In this document: in pieces, positions 47,640-59,750 of the stretch
Position numbering within the stretch: position 1 is the first letter of the stretch
Layout: each line of letters opens with the position of its first letter
Made by a program: the position numbers and the translations under genes
The notes under the pieces: model-generated
What the model was told of the DNA's origin: nothing
What the model saw: the letters and a program-made list of their open reading frames with translations, nothing else
Databases searched by the model: none
From: Lunularia cruciata
Taxonomy: Eukaryota; Streptophyta; Marchantiopsida; Lunulariales; Lunulariaceae
Assembly: GCA_948567375.1 (NCBI GenBank)
Contig: OX419755.1
Location: 55,384,291 to 55,448,290, forward strand
Direction: 5' to 3'
Length of the DNA stretch: 64,000 nucleotides

Positions 47640-49740
47640 GATATCAAACAATTGTCATTGCTCTAGCCATTAATAATGTAGAATCTTCATTTGTTCCAAA
47701 TATAAGGTTTGTAACAAGGGTTTGTGATTGGTCTACATAATCACCTATTTCCCCACAAGATAATGGTACCATAATTTTGTTGCATATACCATTGCATACA
47801 CCATACACCATTGTCAAGCAAAATAATTTATTTTGTTGCATTTAGTCATCAAGATACAAAATGCAATCCATATAGGAATGCTTGTTGCAACATAACTCCA
47901 ATTGCAAAGTTAGAAGCATCAAAATCAACCACACGAGGTAGTTGAGGATCATATGGTTAGAAGATGGATGATGAAGACACCATATCATTAAGCTTCTTGA
48001 ATGCTTCTTCTTTCTTGGTATCCCATTCAAAGCTTGTTGTATTTCCCAAGAGGTAGATTAGTGGTGTAGCCAATGGATAAAAATGGTAGTAAAATAATGG
48101 ATGAACCATTGGTAAAAAGTTGCCAATCTGTTGAATCCCTAAACTTCCATGGTGTCTATAGGAGTAAGCTAGTTGGTAATGATGTTGATTTTCTTCTCTT
48201 CTATCTTGATCCCCTCTACTAAAACCTTATGGTCCAAGAAGGTAATTTCCTTTTGCTAAAAGGTGCACTTGGATTTCTTGTGATAGAACTTCCATTGACC
48301 TTGTCTTCTCAACACTTCTAAAATGTGGTTCTTGTGTTCTATCTCTATCTTATCATAAATCAAAATTTCATCAAGAACACTACCTTGTTTAGATCTAATT
48401 GTTGAGTGTGGAGTCTAATTGGAGTCTTTAGTTCATGACCCTTTGATAGGCTTTGCAGATGTGGTTTGGGGTGGGAGTTCTTGGCCAAACCACATAAAAT
48501 CTCTATATATGTTTCTCCATGTCATGAAATGATTGAGCTTGTGTCTTAAATTGTAGATTCATGGTTTTTACACCAATAGCCTACCTAACACCCAATGGAT
48601 TTGAGCCATGAAGCCTGTTCAAGCATTATGAACTCAATAGGTAAAACTCTTCAAAATGCCCATACATTGTACAAAAGGTAGTCTTCTATACATCTTCTCT
48701 AGTAATTGAATTCTTCAAGTAGTTGTTTCAAAGATCTAACTTTGAGAAGTAACTTTGAGAGCTCCACTCAATTGATCCAATAAGTTGTCAATTTGAGGCA
48801 AATGATATGCATTATTCACAATTTGTTTATTGAGACTATGCTAGTCAATATAGAAGCAAATTCCTCCATCCTTCTTTGGTAAAAATAGTATTGGTGCTCT
48901 CCAATAAGATGTACTATGTTGTTTGAGATCTTTCTCCAATAACTCAATCAATTTTTCTCGAAGCTCTTTTAACTCCTTTGGTAAGAGTCAATAGATTGGT
49001 CTACTCATTGGAGTGCTACTTAGTACTAGCTCAATCTGGAAGAGCATACTGTGATCAAAGGATAACTCGTTTGGATAATCATCCAAAAACATATTTGCAA
49101 ATTCTTGAACTATCTGATCAACCATTGTTTGATAAGGCTTCTTATCTTCTTTAGATGCTTCTTCTAGAACAAGTTTGATCTACACCGTAAAAATAGTAAC
49201 GTCTCCAAAGCTTGCTCTACAACTACTATATTTGACAAATTTCTCACCTCAGGACTTACCATTCTTAAGTGTCTTACTCATAAAAGCCAAAAAACATAAT
49301 TGGTAATTCTTATTTTGGTGTTATATTTGAATTTTTCATTGGTCTAATCAAATTGAACCCCATGATATTCAGGCCAAGGAAGACACAAAACTAGTATTGT
49401 ATTGTAGATGAGCTACTACAAATCTTATACAATTTGAATACTCATATCCAACCTTTGAATATAATAGGATGAGAAGTATGAAATGAGAAACTCTTTTTGC
49501 CATCCGTCATCAATATCTGCTTGATAAACATACTTAATTCCCTTGCTAATTGCATGGACATGCAATTCTATGATCTCCCAAAATATCATACCTTGCAAGT
49601 GAATAAAATTTTCATAGGTTGAGCCTTCAATGCCATTGGAACTAATAGTTCCTAGTGGCTCAATATCTTGTATTGGAACTCTTTGTTTCCTTGATTATTG
49701 CACTCCACAAATTCCATTTTGGCCATTATTGAGGCTGTCC
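47640..49740 (-). pseudogene. B protease, RT and RNase H region
   Basis: RNase H wording lies at 47842-48030 and RT sequence at about 48050-49000, followed in reverse by a protease region up to about 49740. The order on the minus strand is gag, protease, RT, RNase H, integrase. Strongly decayed; domain edges approximate. Confidence 0.65.
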
Positions 49741-49744
49741 ATTC

Positions 49745-50848
49745 TTAGTTAGAAATTTAATAATACAATGTCCAATTTGGTGCAATAAAAGCAACCACTA
49801 TTTTTTTGTAATCTTTTTCTATCTATAACGCCAAGTGATCTTCTTTGGATGATATCAACCTCCATCAATGTTGGCTCCTCCACCAATGTGTGGTGTGTTT
49901 GAAAGTTTTATGAAAGTCTAGGTCAAGACCAAGTTATGGCAACTAAAGAATCAAAGGGTTGAGCCAATTGCATGGCTTCTTTCAACTGTTTGGCTTGCAT
50001 ATGGATACTTCCAATTTGGTGCATGATTTCAAACCTCTCAAAAATGAATCTAAAGGTTCACCTTCTAGTATCTTTGGAATTTGCATGATGATATTTTAAA
50101 ACTATGTGATGTAGCTACTCATAAAACCAATTTATTGCAAAATTTTCCAATTTGTCTTGTGGAGCTTATGCAACATCCATTGCTTGGAATCTCCCAAGTT
50201 TTGCTCTCTTGAGTTCATCCTTGTCAAGTTTGGAGCAACCAATTGTTATTGAGCCTACTCCACCAAAAATTTCGGCCATGGCTTTTTAACTTCATCTAAT
50301 TGGGTCAAAGCCAAAATAATTATTTTCATTCACCCAAAATATTTATAGCTTCAAAATAACTTTTAAATCAATACAATAAATAATTTCTCCATTGTACCTG
50401 ATTGTTTCATGCCTTCAAATACACTCAGCTTTGGAAATTGGATTCATTCTTCTCCTTCTCAAAACACTACTCTCCCTGCATGCTCTTATCATGATTTTCA
50501 TGATCTCTCCTCTCCAACAATTAAGTAAGATGCTTGATCTATTGTTACATAGCAATGGCAACTTTGGGTATTGACGCCATGGCTATTACTCTACCAACTA
50601 TCTACTTGTAATTATCTAAGTTAACTTATAGATGCCACACTTCCATCACTCCTCATAAGTTAATCAAAAGGATCATTGGTTCATTGAACAAGTTGATCAT
50701 ATTTAAATTTTTTTTCCCAAAGCATGAAATGATGAATTGTATGAAATGATACTTTGATATTACATGGACACAAGAATCCCAATGGTTTAGGAGAAATGGA
50801 TTTGGTGGTCCATAGATTCCATCCATCCCATTCTTACTCTTATACCTA
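49745..50848 (-). pseudogene. B gag region and primer site
   Basis: A knuckle-like CFYCTKLGH word lies near 49765-49800 on the minus strand, with gag-like decayed sequence upstream to about 50800. The bases next to the 5' LTR (about 50825-50847) resemble TGGTATCAGAGC with changes. Confidence 0.55.
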
Positions 50849-51293
50849 TGTAAAAGACCAAGGAGAGAAATAAGATCAAAATTCTAGATCACGTTGAAAA
50901 CACTCAAGTGAGTGAAACTCTAAATGCTTAGCATGAGCTTGGGCTTTAGTACTTATAGTGAAGAAATACAAGGCTGTTGAGAGGATTCCAAGGAATCTTC
51001 CTTCTCAAAGCCACCTTCTTAGAGTGTAAGCTAAGCTACTTGAGAAGCTTCCTTCTTAAAGCCAACTACTTGATGTATAAGCTAAGCTAACCGTTAACTT
51101 GGTGTGCAAGTTACCCAATCCTTGGTAGGTTTTAGAAGCTTTTCAAAAAGAAGTTTCATAGTTGCCTCTAGAACATTTTACCAAGAAGCTTCCTACATGC
51201 TTATAGATTAGTTATAGAATTCTTAACTATATTTTGCTTATTTTACTAATTCCTTAGCCTTTGCTAATTTTTTTGGTAATTCATATTATTATA
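50849..51293 (-). repeat. 5' LTR of B
   Basis: The plus view starts tgtaaaagaccaagg, as in the 3' LTR, and ends at about attattata. The TATA word is 'gtacttatagtg' in plus view. It is shorter than the 3' LTR and diverged from it. Confidence 0.82.
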
Positions 51294-51298
51294 GCCTA

Positions 51299-53342
51299 AT
51301 ATAGCAGCCAATTAGTGGATCTTCTACTTCTACACCAATTACCAAGGTTACTTAAGAGCCAAACATTGGTCCCAAGCTTACAAGAGGGAAAGATAGAAAG
51401 TTTGGAGGTTCTTGAGGAGCTACACAAGTTATTTTTCTTTTAATGTGAAAGATTTGGTGCTTTGAAGTGACCTAGTATTTGAATTGAGCTAATTGTGATA
51501 CCTTGGGTTTTGAACATCTCTACAAATATAGTGACATAGAGAGAGCCTTGATTTAGAATCAAAGTATAGACCTCTTTGAAGTTAGCTTGGTGGAGATTTT
51601 ACATGAAAAGTATGCTTTAGTTTTAGTGATGCTAACTAATAAGGCGTGCATTGCAAATACAAAAATAGGTGAAGATTACTGCTCCATCAACTAATAAACT
51701 AGGACTAATTTGTGAGATGGCCTATCTTTTACTCATAATGAACCTTTGATAGCTATTAGGTAGTGCACCATGGACTAAGAAGGCAAAGAACTTCATCATA
51801 GTCCTCCAAGGCTAAAATTCTAAAGCACCTCCAAGACTCAAGCCATTTCTCATTAGAGAACTCAATGAGAGATGCAATTACAAATGAAAGGATGATTAGT
51901 ACCTCCTCATTCCTAATTTACATACTTTTGAAATAGTTACATACCAAAGTTACTAATTACTAGAGTAGCTTAAGTTACTTGGCAAAAAGTCATATAAAAT
52001 CAAAAGTCTAAAAAAATATCCAAGCTCATGGGAATAATCCCCTAAGCATATGGTCTTATCTTGACCTAACAACTAAGTCAAGGATTTATTCACATGGACC
52101 ATCCTTGGACTATAGAAGAATCCAAACCAAAAGGCTAGTGTGCCCACGTGTTCTCAACTCTTTTCTCAAAGCCAAACACCTAGGAATAATACAAAGTCAA
52201 TATATTAGAATCCAAAATAGTAATGCTCATCTTTTTCTCTTCCTCTAAAGTAGAGTCATTTCTATCTTGGCTATGAATATCTTTAGCTAATCATGACTAA
52301 TATAGAAATTTGGTGAAACTTTATATAAATAATATCTTTCAATTACTTGCAATACCAAACTAAATATCCCAATAGAGCATACATGCACCAAGAGGTATTA
52401 TAGATTGGTATGTTATGCCTGAACTGGAGGAGATCTTTGGTGTGAGTGTGCATGCAAAGGTCTTTAGTACTTTGAATATCCAAGCAAGATATCATTGATT
52501 GCAAATCAAGGAAGAAGACAAGTCCAAGATAACATTTTGGGTTATTGATCCTCATAGCAAGGATGTATTGTACTAGTGGTGGTTCTCACCATTTGAATTA
52601 AAGAATGCTCTTACCATGTATCAAAGAATCATGAACAAGATCCCATTAAGATAGACTTTTTTGATGCTATATTGATGAATTTTGTTCTTTAGCACTATAG
52701 CAAAGGAGCATGAGTGGTATTTGTTGGAGGTGTTTGAGAAATTGAGATCTCATGGACTCAAATTACATCTTGGGAAGTGTAGATTCTTCAAAGAGTAAGT
52801 TGAATAATGAATATTGATATTTAGGTCACACTACCTTGGTGGACTTGGTGTTCAATAGACCAAGATATAGGCTATTGCACATATTCCTTGGCCTATAGAT
52901 GTGAGTAGCATGTGAGCATTCCTTGAGTTGGAAAACTTCTCTCATTGATATGTTAGAGAGGATTTAATGAAATTGCCAAGGCCTTGAAAAGGTTGACACA
53001 AGAATGGTGTTGGAGAGATGAGCATAAGAGAGCTTTTATAGAGCTCAAGGAGAGGTTGAAATCTACTCTATTCTTAGGAGACCAATCAAAGGATACACAT
53101 TCCAAATTTATACAAATTACGGTATATTGGAGCTTGGAGTAGTGCTTACCTAGCAAGATGATGGAGAAGGAGAAGGAGTTTGTGGTGGCCTATGCTAGTT
53201 GGTCCAACAATTCAGCAAAGGAAAAATATAGTTCATATGAGGGAGAGTGCTTAGTAGTAAGGGCAATAAGACATTCTAAATGTTACCTTTTTTGGTAACC
53301 TTTCACTCCCATCATTGATCATCAACAACTAAAGTGGTTAGT
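51299..53342 (+). pseudogene. X2 reverse transcriptase and start of RNase H, with R620 inside
   Basis: RT wording lies on both sides of the R620 insertion. Before it is a decayed entry segment (about 51600-51710). After it come ELEEIFGVSVHAKVFSTLNI near 52411-52470, SPFELKNALTMYQRIMN near 52589-52639, and EVFEKLRSHGLKLHLGKCRF near 52729-52788. The connection and RNase H follow (about 52860-53342), ending at the solo A LTR; a final RNase H remnant continues to about 54250. Clear Gypsy RT relic with dozens of breaks. Confidence 0.8.
51712..52400 (-). repeat. R620 copy 3, inside the X2 RT region
   Basis: Same orientation as copy 1: 'aatgaacctttgatagctatta', 'gtgcaccatggactaagaaggc', 'tcaaggatt', and near the end 'gcaataccaaactaaatatccc' and 'gcatacatgcacc'. 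X2 RT sequence flanks both sides. It is more diverged than the other two copies. Confidence 0.78.
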
Positions 53343-54102
53343 TGTAATTATCTAAGGACAAGAGAACTCTTCAAGACAAATACAAGAGAGAAAAAACAGA
53401 TTTCTTACTCAATCCTTCCATGCACTAAAGGAGCACCTTCTCTTTATTATGTAGCCAAAGAGGATCTCTTCCAAGGAAGCTCCACCGTAGGATTAGGTAT
53501 ATGGATAGGTGACCTTTCAGCAAGCTCCACCCTTAGATTGCTTGCTTGGATGGGTGACATGTCGGTCTGGGTCCCATTTGGTTGGTCAAATAGGCTTTGA
53601 TCAAAGGGAATCTTTTAGGAAATCTTCCTATAAGAATCTCAGAATCACATGGGTGAGGTATCGTTAGAAAGCACTAGGTAAGACAAACCAGGGGATGGAA
53701 GTCCAGCCAATCCTCCACTGGGGGAGGGGGGAATTATCACATTTTCAAGGCTTAATTCATCCATTTAGGCCTTTGAAATTGCCTTTGAAGTTTTTAGGCC
53801 TATTTTGGCTTCTGCCCTATAAGTAGAAGTGCTCTTTTGGTGATACCTCTATCTGATCTATGTTCTCCATTATGTGTAACATCCTTCCAGATGTCACCAT
53901 CCCAAGTATCACCTTGAGATCATATGCCTAGCTATTGATTCTAAAGTTTCCAAGCATGTTTTGGTTTCTAACCTATTGATAGAAGTACTCTTTTGGTGAT
54001 ACTTCTATCTGATCTACTTATTCCATCATGTATAAAATCCTTCCAAATGTTACCATACCAAATTTCATCTCTAGATCATCTATGCAGCTATTGGTATTAC
54101 AT
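53343..54102 (-). repeat. Solo LTR of family A inside X2
   Basis: The plus view starts tgtaattatc and ends ggtattaca. It matches the A1 LTRs in reverse complement, including the G run near 53720-53731. A perfect 5-bp target duplication, TTAGT, lies at 53338-53342 and 54103-54107. No internal sequence is present, so it is a solo LTR. Confidence 0.94.
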
Positions 54103-54252
54103 TAGTGGAGTCAAACAAGCTTTCAAGAAATCTTGCATGATGAGGTCTAATTTTACAATAATATGTTTTCATAATATTCATAAACCTAAAAAGATGAAAT
54201 GTGATGAAACCCATGTAGCAATCAATAGGGTCAGATTGGGGCACATTGGCAT

Positions 54253-54745
54253 TGTAAAAATATAGAGTTTACCGACAAGTTAGTGAAGACCAATGAAGTA
54301 GCAAATAAGCCAAATTAGCCTAGAATATTCTAAAAGCATCTAGGAAGCTTCTTGGTACCTTCCAAGTATAAGGTAATGTGCATGCCAAGTGGTGACTTCT
54401 AGGAGGAAGCTTCCTGAGAAGCTTAGCTTGCCCACCAAGTAGGTGGTTTCTAGAAGGAAACTTCTTGGGAAGCTTCCTGGCTAGCTTAGCTTGCACGCCA
54501 AGTAGGCGGCTTCTAGGAAGAAACTTCTTGAGAAGCTTCTCATTTAACTTGAGTTGCACTCTTAGAATGCGGCTTCAAGGAAGCTCCTTGAGAAACTTCT
54601 CAAGAGCCTTGTATGCTTCTCTATAAATACCAAAGCCCAAGCTCATGCTAGGCATTTAGAGTTTCTTTCATTCAAGTGTCCCAATATAATCTTACACTTT
54701 GATCTTCCGTTCTCCTATTTCTCTCCTCAATCTTGGTCTTTTACA
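54253..54745 (+). repeat. Solo LTR of family B inside X2
   Basis: It starts tgtaaaaatatagag and ends cttggtcttttaca. The TATA box is in 'ctctataaatacc' near 54630-54642. Flanks are ggcat (54248-54252) and agcat (54746-54750), a target duplication matching 4 of 5 bases. The U3 part has about four diverged units of about 63 bp, landmarks near 54379, 54420, 54483 and 54546, each with 'agcttagcttgc...ccaagtagg...ggcttctagga' wording. Confidence 0.9.
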
Positions 54746-55830
54746 AGCATAGTGAGATAGATGAGGAGATGGTGATAGGTTGCAATGCAGCTGTCTCTAT
54801 CTATATTTTTTTGAAGCTCTAGTGGCATCTCTCTTAGTATAGACAAGAGGAGTTGTCGAGGTCTTAGTTCCAAAGGGTAGAGATATTCGTACAGGTTAGG
54901 GAGACATTCATAATGATGTCTTAGTGATGGAATATCTTTGAATTGGCGTTATGGGTGGCATAGTTGGTGCAAACAAGAGAGACCATGTCCTTCAACTAGC
55001 TAGGCCATTTAGATTGGACGGCAACTATCTTCTTTGGTTATGGGAAGATAGTAGAATGCGAGTAGTACATTTTCCATCTTTGAGACCATAATTGGTACAT
55101 CATGCTCATGAGGAACTAGGACATTTTGCAGCAAAGTGGGTGTTTAGCTTACTCCAAAGTCATTATGGAGTATTTAGACCAATATACAAGAATATGTTGC
55201 AAAATGTGTGGTTTGTGACCAAGTTAGAGCATCATTTAATGCTCTTACATCACAATTACACCCACTACTTATCATGGGGTTGGGTTACCACTAGAGTTTG
55301 GACTTTGCTAGACCTTTATTATTGACTATGAGACATCATTGGTATGCTTTGATTATGGTAGAGCACTTTTCCACATAGATTGAGTGGATGGCACACCCAA
55401 CAAGTCCAATGAAGGGACGGCTTGTTCATCCTTGGATTTGGTTCTTCACTATTTTGGTGCACAAAATGAAGTCTTGATTGATTAGGGTGTAGAGTTCTTG
55501 GGAGAGTTATAGGTCTTGTGTGACAAGGCCTTGATTGATCACCATACTAACTCTTGAGATCACCATGAGACAAATTGTTTTGCAAAGAGAGTGGTTCAGA
55601 TGGTGAAGCAAAGATTGCATAACTATGGTTTCTAGAGAGGTCACTTGGGAGATTAGGATCTCCAATTACCTTGGTTGGCCATGGGCTATCAATTTAGCCA
55701 GCAAGCCTCCTTAGCATCCTTCTCTCCTTAATTTCTACTCCATGAAGGAGATATAGATTTACCTATAGTCATTTGTCATGATGCTATTATAGTTTTAGAC
55801 TTGGATGATCCAAATACAAGTGAATGTATG
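54746..55830 (+). pseudogene. X2 integrase region
   Basis: The zinc-binding part is VHHAHEELGHFAAKWVFSLL, followed by the cysteine pair region (55095-55230). The core has ALIMVEHFSTxIEWMAHPT-type wording near 55345-55400, FLDLVLHYFGAQNEVLIDQG near 55434-55490, ALIDHHTNS near 55530, then LPWLAMGYQFSQQASLASFSP near 55669-55730. This order and wording fit the same Gypsy lineage as the X2 RT. Confidence 0.82.
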
Positions 55831-55989
55831 TTCTAAATGAGCAAAGACCTTTTGTGAAGTGCCAATGGCCTTTGAGAACTTAGCAGGTACCTAGCATAGA
55901 GATAGCTAATTCTATGCTACTATTTGAAGAGGAGGTTATAGACCCTTGATCTATTGATTTCATTCAAGTGATTATGTATATATTTAGCA

Positions 55990-56378
55990 AACTACACCAA
56001 CAATACTTGATGTTACTACAAGTGTAAGGTTTTGCCTTCTAGAGGCCTTATGTTAGAAGGACGTGCTAGTGTTATTTGGAAGGATCATGTGCAAAATTAT
56101 GTGTCATGCCACCTCTCAAAAAATCATGGCATTCTGGATCCAAGCTTGGTAGTTGTAAGTGTAGGCTTGCGGTATATGGTATGTAGTTCTTTTGGTGGAG
56201 CAAAAAAGGTTATCACACACTATGTTGGTGTGTGATAATTGTTCAATAGGAGTGCATATTGTGGCACTTTAAAGTTCATGTGTGACTTTCAATATGAGTT
56301 GTGTTTCTATAGTATATTATATTGATAATAATGTATACTAGGTAGAAATGTATATATGCATGATATTGTTATGACATT
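55990..56378 (+). pseudogene. X2 C-terminal tail, possible PHD-finger relic
   Basis: The 56032-56235 frame contains LMLEGRASVIWKDHVQN, then HLSKNHGILDPSL, then MVCSSFGGAKKVITHYVGV. Related Gypsy polyproteins end with a similar segment leading into a PHD zinc finger. Only one or two of the expected cysteines are visible here, so the PHD reading is weak. The 3' LTR starts at 56379. Confidence 0.4.
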
Positions 56379-56493
56379 TGCATTGCCAAAGCTAATTTGC
56401 TTGGACACTGGAATGCTAATCTTAGCAAACATAGTTATACTAATAGTTGCTTAGAGACTACTTAGTGATGGCTAGATTTTGTGTGAGGGCTAT
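56379..56493 (+). repeat. Start of the X2 3' LTR, cut by A2
   Basis: 'tgcattgccaaagctaatttgcttgga' and the following 'gcttagagactacttagtg' match the X2 5' LTR at 24432-24530. After 115 bp the A2 LTR begins. The remaining X LTR is not seen on the far side of A2. Confidence 0.72.
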
Positions 56494-57061
56494 TGTATAT
56501 TCCAAGGACATGAGAAACCCCAAGAGAAACACAAGAGAAACCCAAGCTTCATTCCTCAATACTACGATGCCCTAAAGGAACACCTTATCTTTATTCTATA
56601 ACAAAGAGGATCCACTCAAAGACAACTACACCCTTGGATCAACTACATGGATTGATGATATTTCAATGAGCTACACTCTCAGATTAGTTGCATGGATTGG
56701 TGAAATGTTAATCCTTATCCTATTTGGTTGGTCAAACAAGTTTGGAGAATCTTCTTATAAGAAGCTCAAAACAATATAAGTAAGGTATCATTGGATCTTG
56801 ACGACACAAAAAAGGAGGGGAAAGGCAACACATTTTTTCTTAAATGGGAGGATTGTTTCATTTTTCATGGTCTAATTCATTTGTGTAGGCCAAAATTAGC
56901 TTTGAAGCTTTTTGGGTGTTTTGATCTCTGCACTATTAGTGAAAATACTCTTTTGGTGACATCTCTATCTGATCCACTTAGACCACCATATATAACATCC
57001 CTAAAGATATTACCAAGCCAATTTCCACCTCTAAATAATCTGTCTAGCTAATGGTATTACA
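56494..57061 (-). repeat. 3' LTR of A2
   Basis: The plus view starts tgtatattcc and ends ggtattaca. It follows the family A LTR in order but lacks some blocks (568 bp against about 760 bp). The sequence next to it (aaaccttttccc) corresponds to the A1 polypurine tract region in reverse complement. Confidence 0.82.
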
Positions 57062-57529
57062 AACCTTTTCCCATTTAAGAAATAATATCCTCATTGCAAA
57101 GCTATTGCTCAAAAAATTGCACTAACACTAGTGCATTGGTCAAGTTAGATATAGGCTTCCTATTGCCTGATATAATAGATACTCTTTGCAATGTACCAGA
57201 TATTCCACTTGCGGATAGCGGGTACGTCAAATGCATTTTTGGAGAATTTTTTTGACTGTTTGACTGTTTGTTTGATATTCCTTTGTGCCATTAACAAATT
57301 TTGGACAAGGTTGAGCTTCTTGTAGGAAGAAAATTGCACATTTGGGGTGCATATATGTGTAACAAAGAAATATGGAACATTGGATGGATCTTCATGTGTG
57401 AAAATAGCTCAACGTGATAGACCATTGTGCCAAATCGACGGATGATGGGAAAAGAGCCAATAAAACAAGGTCTGAGCTTATGAGGGCCAACTAATGTGAG
57501 TTTGGTTGTACGTAGCTACACTTGATTCC

Positions 57530-58640
57530 TGATGGTGAACTCCATGTGCTTGCAATTTGCATTTGCATATTGTTTTTGTCAATTCTGGTCTAATTGCAAC
57601 CTATGCTTAGCATTCTTTACACTTTGTTGGATTCTAGAAACAAAAGTGTTGAAAATATCAACTTTTATAGCCATTGGGCGGATCTTCATGAAGCTTAGAA
57701 GCGTGAAAGTGTATTCTCTATCCATGAGGAAGAATGATGTGACTTGTGTAGATTCAGTCATTGAATTATTGTAGGCAAAATTCCATCAGTGGAAGTAAGG
57801 TGTCCAACCTTTCTTGCACCTCTAAAGTGAAGCTCCAAAGCATGTCCTCAGTAGTGCAATTGGCCAACTTTGTTTGTCCATTAGTTTGTGGATGATATGC
57901 CATGGACATGACAAGTTTAGTTTTTAAGATTCCGGAGAGTTTTCTCCAAAACAAACTAGTGAATTGAGTACCCTAATTGGTGATGAGCACTCAAGATAGT
58001 CCATGGTGAGAAAAACCATAACTAAGTATAATTGAGCTAATTGTGGAGCAATCATATCCTTAGTCATAGGACAAACATGAATCATTTTTGTTGAGTTGGT
58101 TTACAAAGACTACAATGGAGTCAAAACCTAAGGTGGTCTTGGGCAATTCACAAACTAGATCCATGCTGACCTACTCCCAACATTGTGTAAGAGTTGGGAG
58201 GGGTTGAAGGATTTATATAAGAGCCTAATTAGAGGCTTTATTTTGTTGATAGAGTAACTAGCTTCAAACATAGTCCATCATATCATTGCTCATCTTGGGC
58301 CAATAGTAATGGCATTTGATTGCATCTAAGGTCTTGTTCACTCCAACATGACTTGGAATGGAAAAATCATGACATTTTGCTATGATGTTAGTTCTTAGGT
58401 CTATAGCATCCGGGATCCATAACTTTCCATCACAAAGACCGAGTCCTTGGGTGTTGGTTATGCTTTTGGATGATTGAGCTCCTACAATATGTAGGTTAGT
58501 CTTCACAGCAATAAGTATCCTTAGCCAAAAATTTGGGTTCATCTTGACTTCTGCAACTAAATTTTTTACCATAGGCATTTGGGTGAACACATTGGCAAGT
58601 TGCTTCTTGCCTTCCACATATGTGATCATCATGTTGAATT
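57530..58640 (-). pseudogene. A2 integrase region
   Basis: Minus-strand zinc-binding part at 58264-58632: VGVNKTLDAIKCHYYWPKM. The core part at 57766-57954 has MAYHPQTNGQTKLANCTTED, near-identical in wording to the A1 segment at 16123-16170. The C-terminal part runs to about 57530. Confidence 0.85.
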
Positions 58641-59088
58641 CTTGTCTCTACTTTGCCCAACAAATTTATTGATAGGATAGATCATTCTATATCTTGAGGT
58701 AGACTAGTGGTTTGTGGTCAATCTCCACTATAAATGGTTTCCCACCAAGATAGTGCTTCTAATGCTTGGTTGCAAAGACAATAGCCAACTCTTCTTATTT
58801 AGTGGTGTGATAGTTACACTCTATCTATAATAAATTTCAAGACAAATATGTAATTGGGTGTCATTCATCACTCCATTCTTCTTATAGGATTGCTCTTATT
58901 GCAACACGTGATGCATCTATAGTTAGCTTGAATGGACGTGTTGGGTCATTTCAAGGTGCATGTAGTAATGCATCTTTTAATTCATGAAAAGGTAATTCTT
59001 GTGCGGTTCCCCACATCTACTTCTTTCCCTTGCCAAGTAGTGCTGTTAGGGGTTGTGCAACCTTGGAGAAGTCCTTGACAAATTGATG

Positions 59089-59750
59089 TTAGAACCCAAT
59101 CAATCCCAAGAAACTCTTGAGTTGAGGTTGATCTTTTGGAGCACTCCCTTTTTTAATGACATCCATTTTATCTATTAAAACTTGGATACCTTCTGCAGTT
59201 ACTCTATACCCCGAGTAATCTACTTCAAACTTGCCAAACTTGCACTTTGAGACTTTGGCATACAACTGGTTTTGCCTTAGAATTTGGAGGACTTCTTGTA
59301 GATGTTGCTTGTGCTCTCTCATTTTCCTAGTATAGACTAAGATGTCATCAAGGAAACTAATAATAGACTTATCTAAGGATGGAAAATGTGTGTCATTCAT
59401 CAAACTCATGAAAGTGGTTGGTGCATTGGTGAGACAGACTTGCATTACTAGGTACTCAAAGTGACCATATCTTGCTTGAAAGGAAATTTTATATAAGTCT
59501 TCCTTTGTGATCCTAAAATTTGGTTACAGCCATTTTGTAGATCAAGTTTGTTCAAACAAGTCATCCATGCAAGGTAATGGGTATTTGTTCTTCATCATTT
59601 GTTGATTTAAGCTCTGGTAGTCAATGCACATTTGTATTGTATCATCTTCCTTTTGCATAAACAAGATAGGATCCTATATGGTAATATGCTAGGTTGGATA
59701 AACCCTTTTTGCATTATATCCTCAATTTGAGCCTTGCATGTTTTGTAAGA
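59089..59750 (-). pseudogene. A2 reverse transcriptase region (truncated)
   Basis: Minus-strand frame 59089-59445 has [22 protein letters not shown] (catalytic aspartates) and LRQNQLYAKVSKCKFGKF, matching the A1 RT at about 8620-8830. The upstream RT part continues in decayed form to about 59750. Confidence 0.88.

Larger units (their letters stand above)
45528..51293 (-). mobile_element. B: chromovirus inserted in X2
   Basis: Minus-strand element with 3' LTR 45528-46051 and 5' LTR 50849-51293. A 5-bp target duplication matches at 4 of 5 bases (gccct at 45523-45527, gccta at 51294-51298). In sense order: gag with a cysteine knuckle (about 49750-50830), protease and RT/RNase H (about 47640-49740), integrase (about 46520-47330) and a chromodomain (about 46060-46330). 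A degraded initiator-Met-type primer site lies beside the 5' LTR (about 50825-50847). It is broken, with dozens of breaks. LTR divergence is clearly greater than in A1. Confidence 0.85.
24432..56493 (+). mobile_element. X2: decayed Gypsy-type element carrying a cytosine methyltransferase-like domain, swollen by nested insertions
   Basis: Plus-strand parts in order: 5' LTR (24432 to about 26760), gag (about 26930-28560), protease (about 28600-29450), C5-methyltransferase-like domain (29700-29819, 31094-31206, 44426-45300), RT and RNase H (about 51300-54250), integrase (about 54950-55830), C-terminal tail (55830-56240) and 3' LTR start (56379-56493). Inserted in it are R620 twice, a host gene fragment (29820-31093), D, B, a solo A LTR and a solo B LTR; A2 cuts the 3' LTR. 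Removing these leaves about 9 kb. It is broken in dozens of places with the C-to-T look of methylated DNA, and is the oldest layer of this block except perhaps the spacer. Confidence 0.8.
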
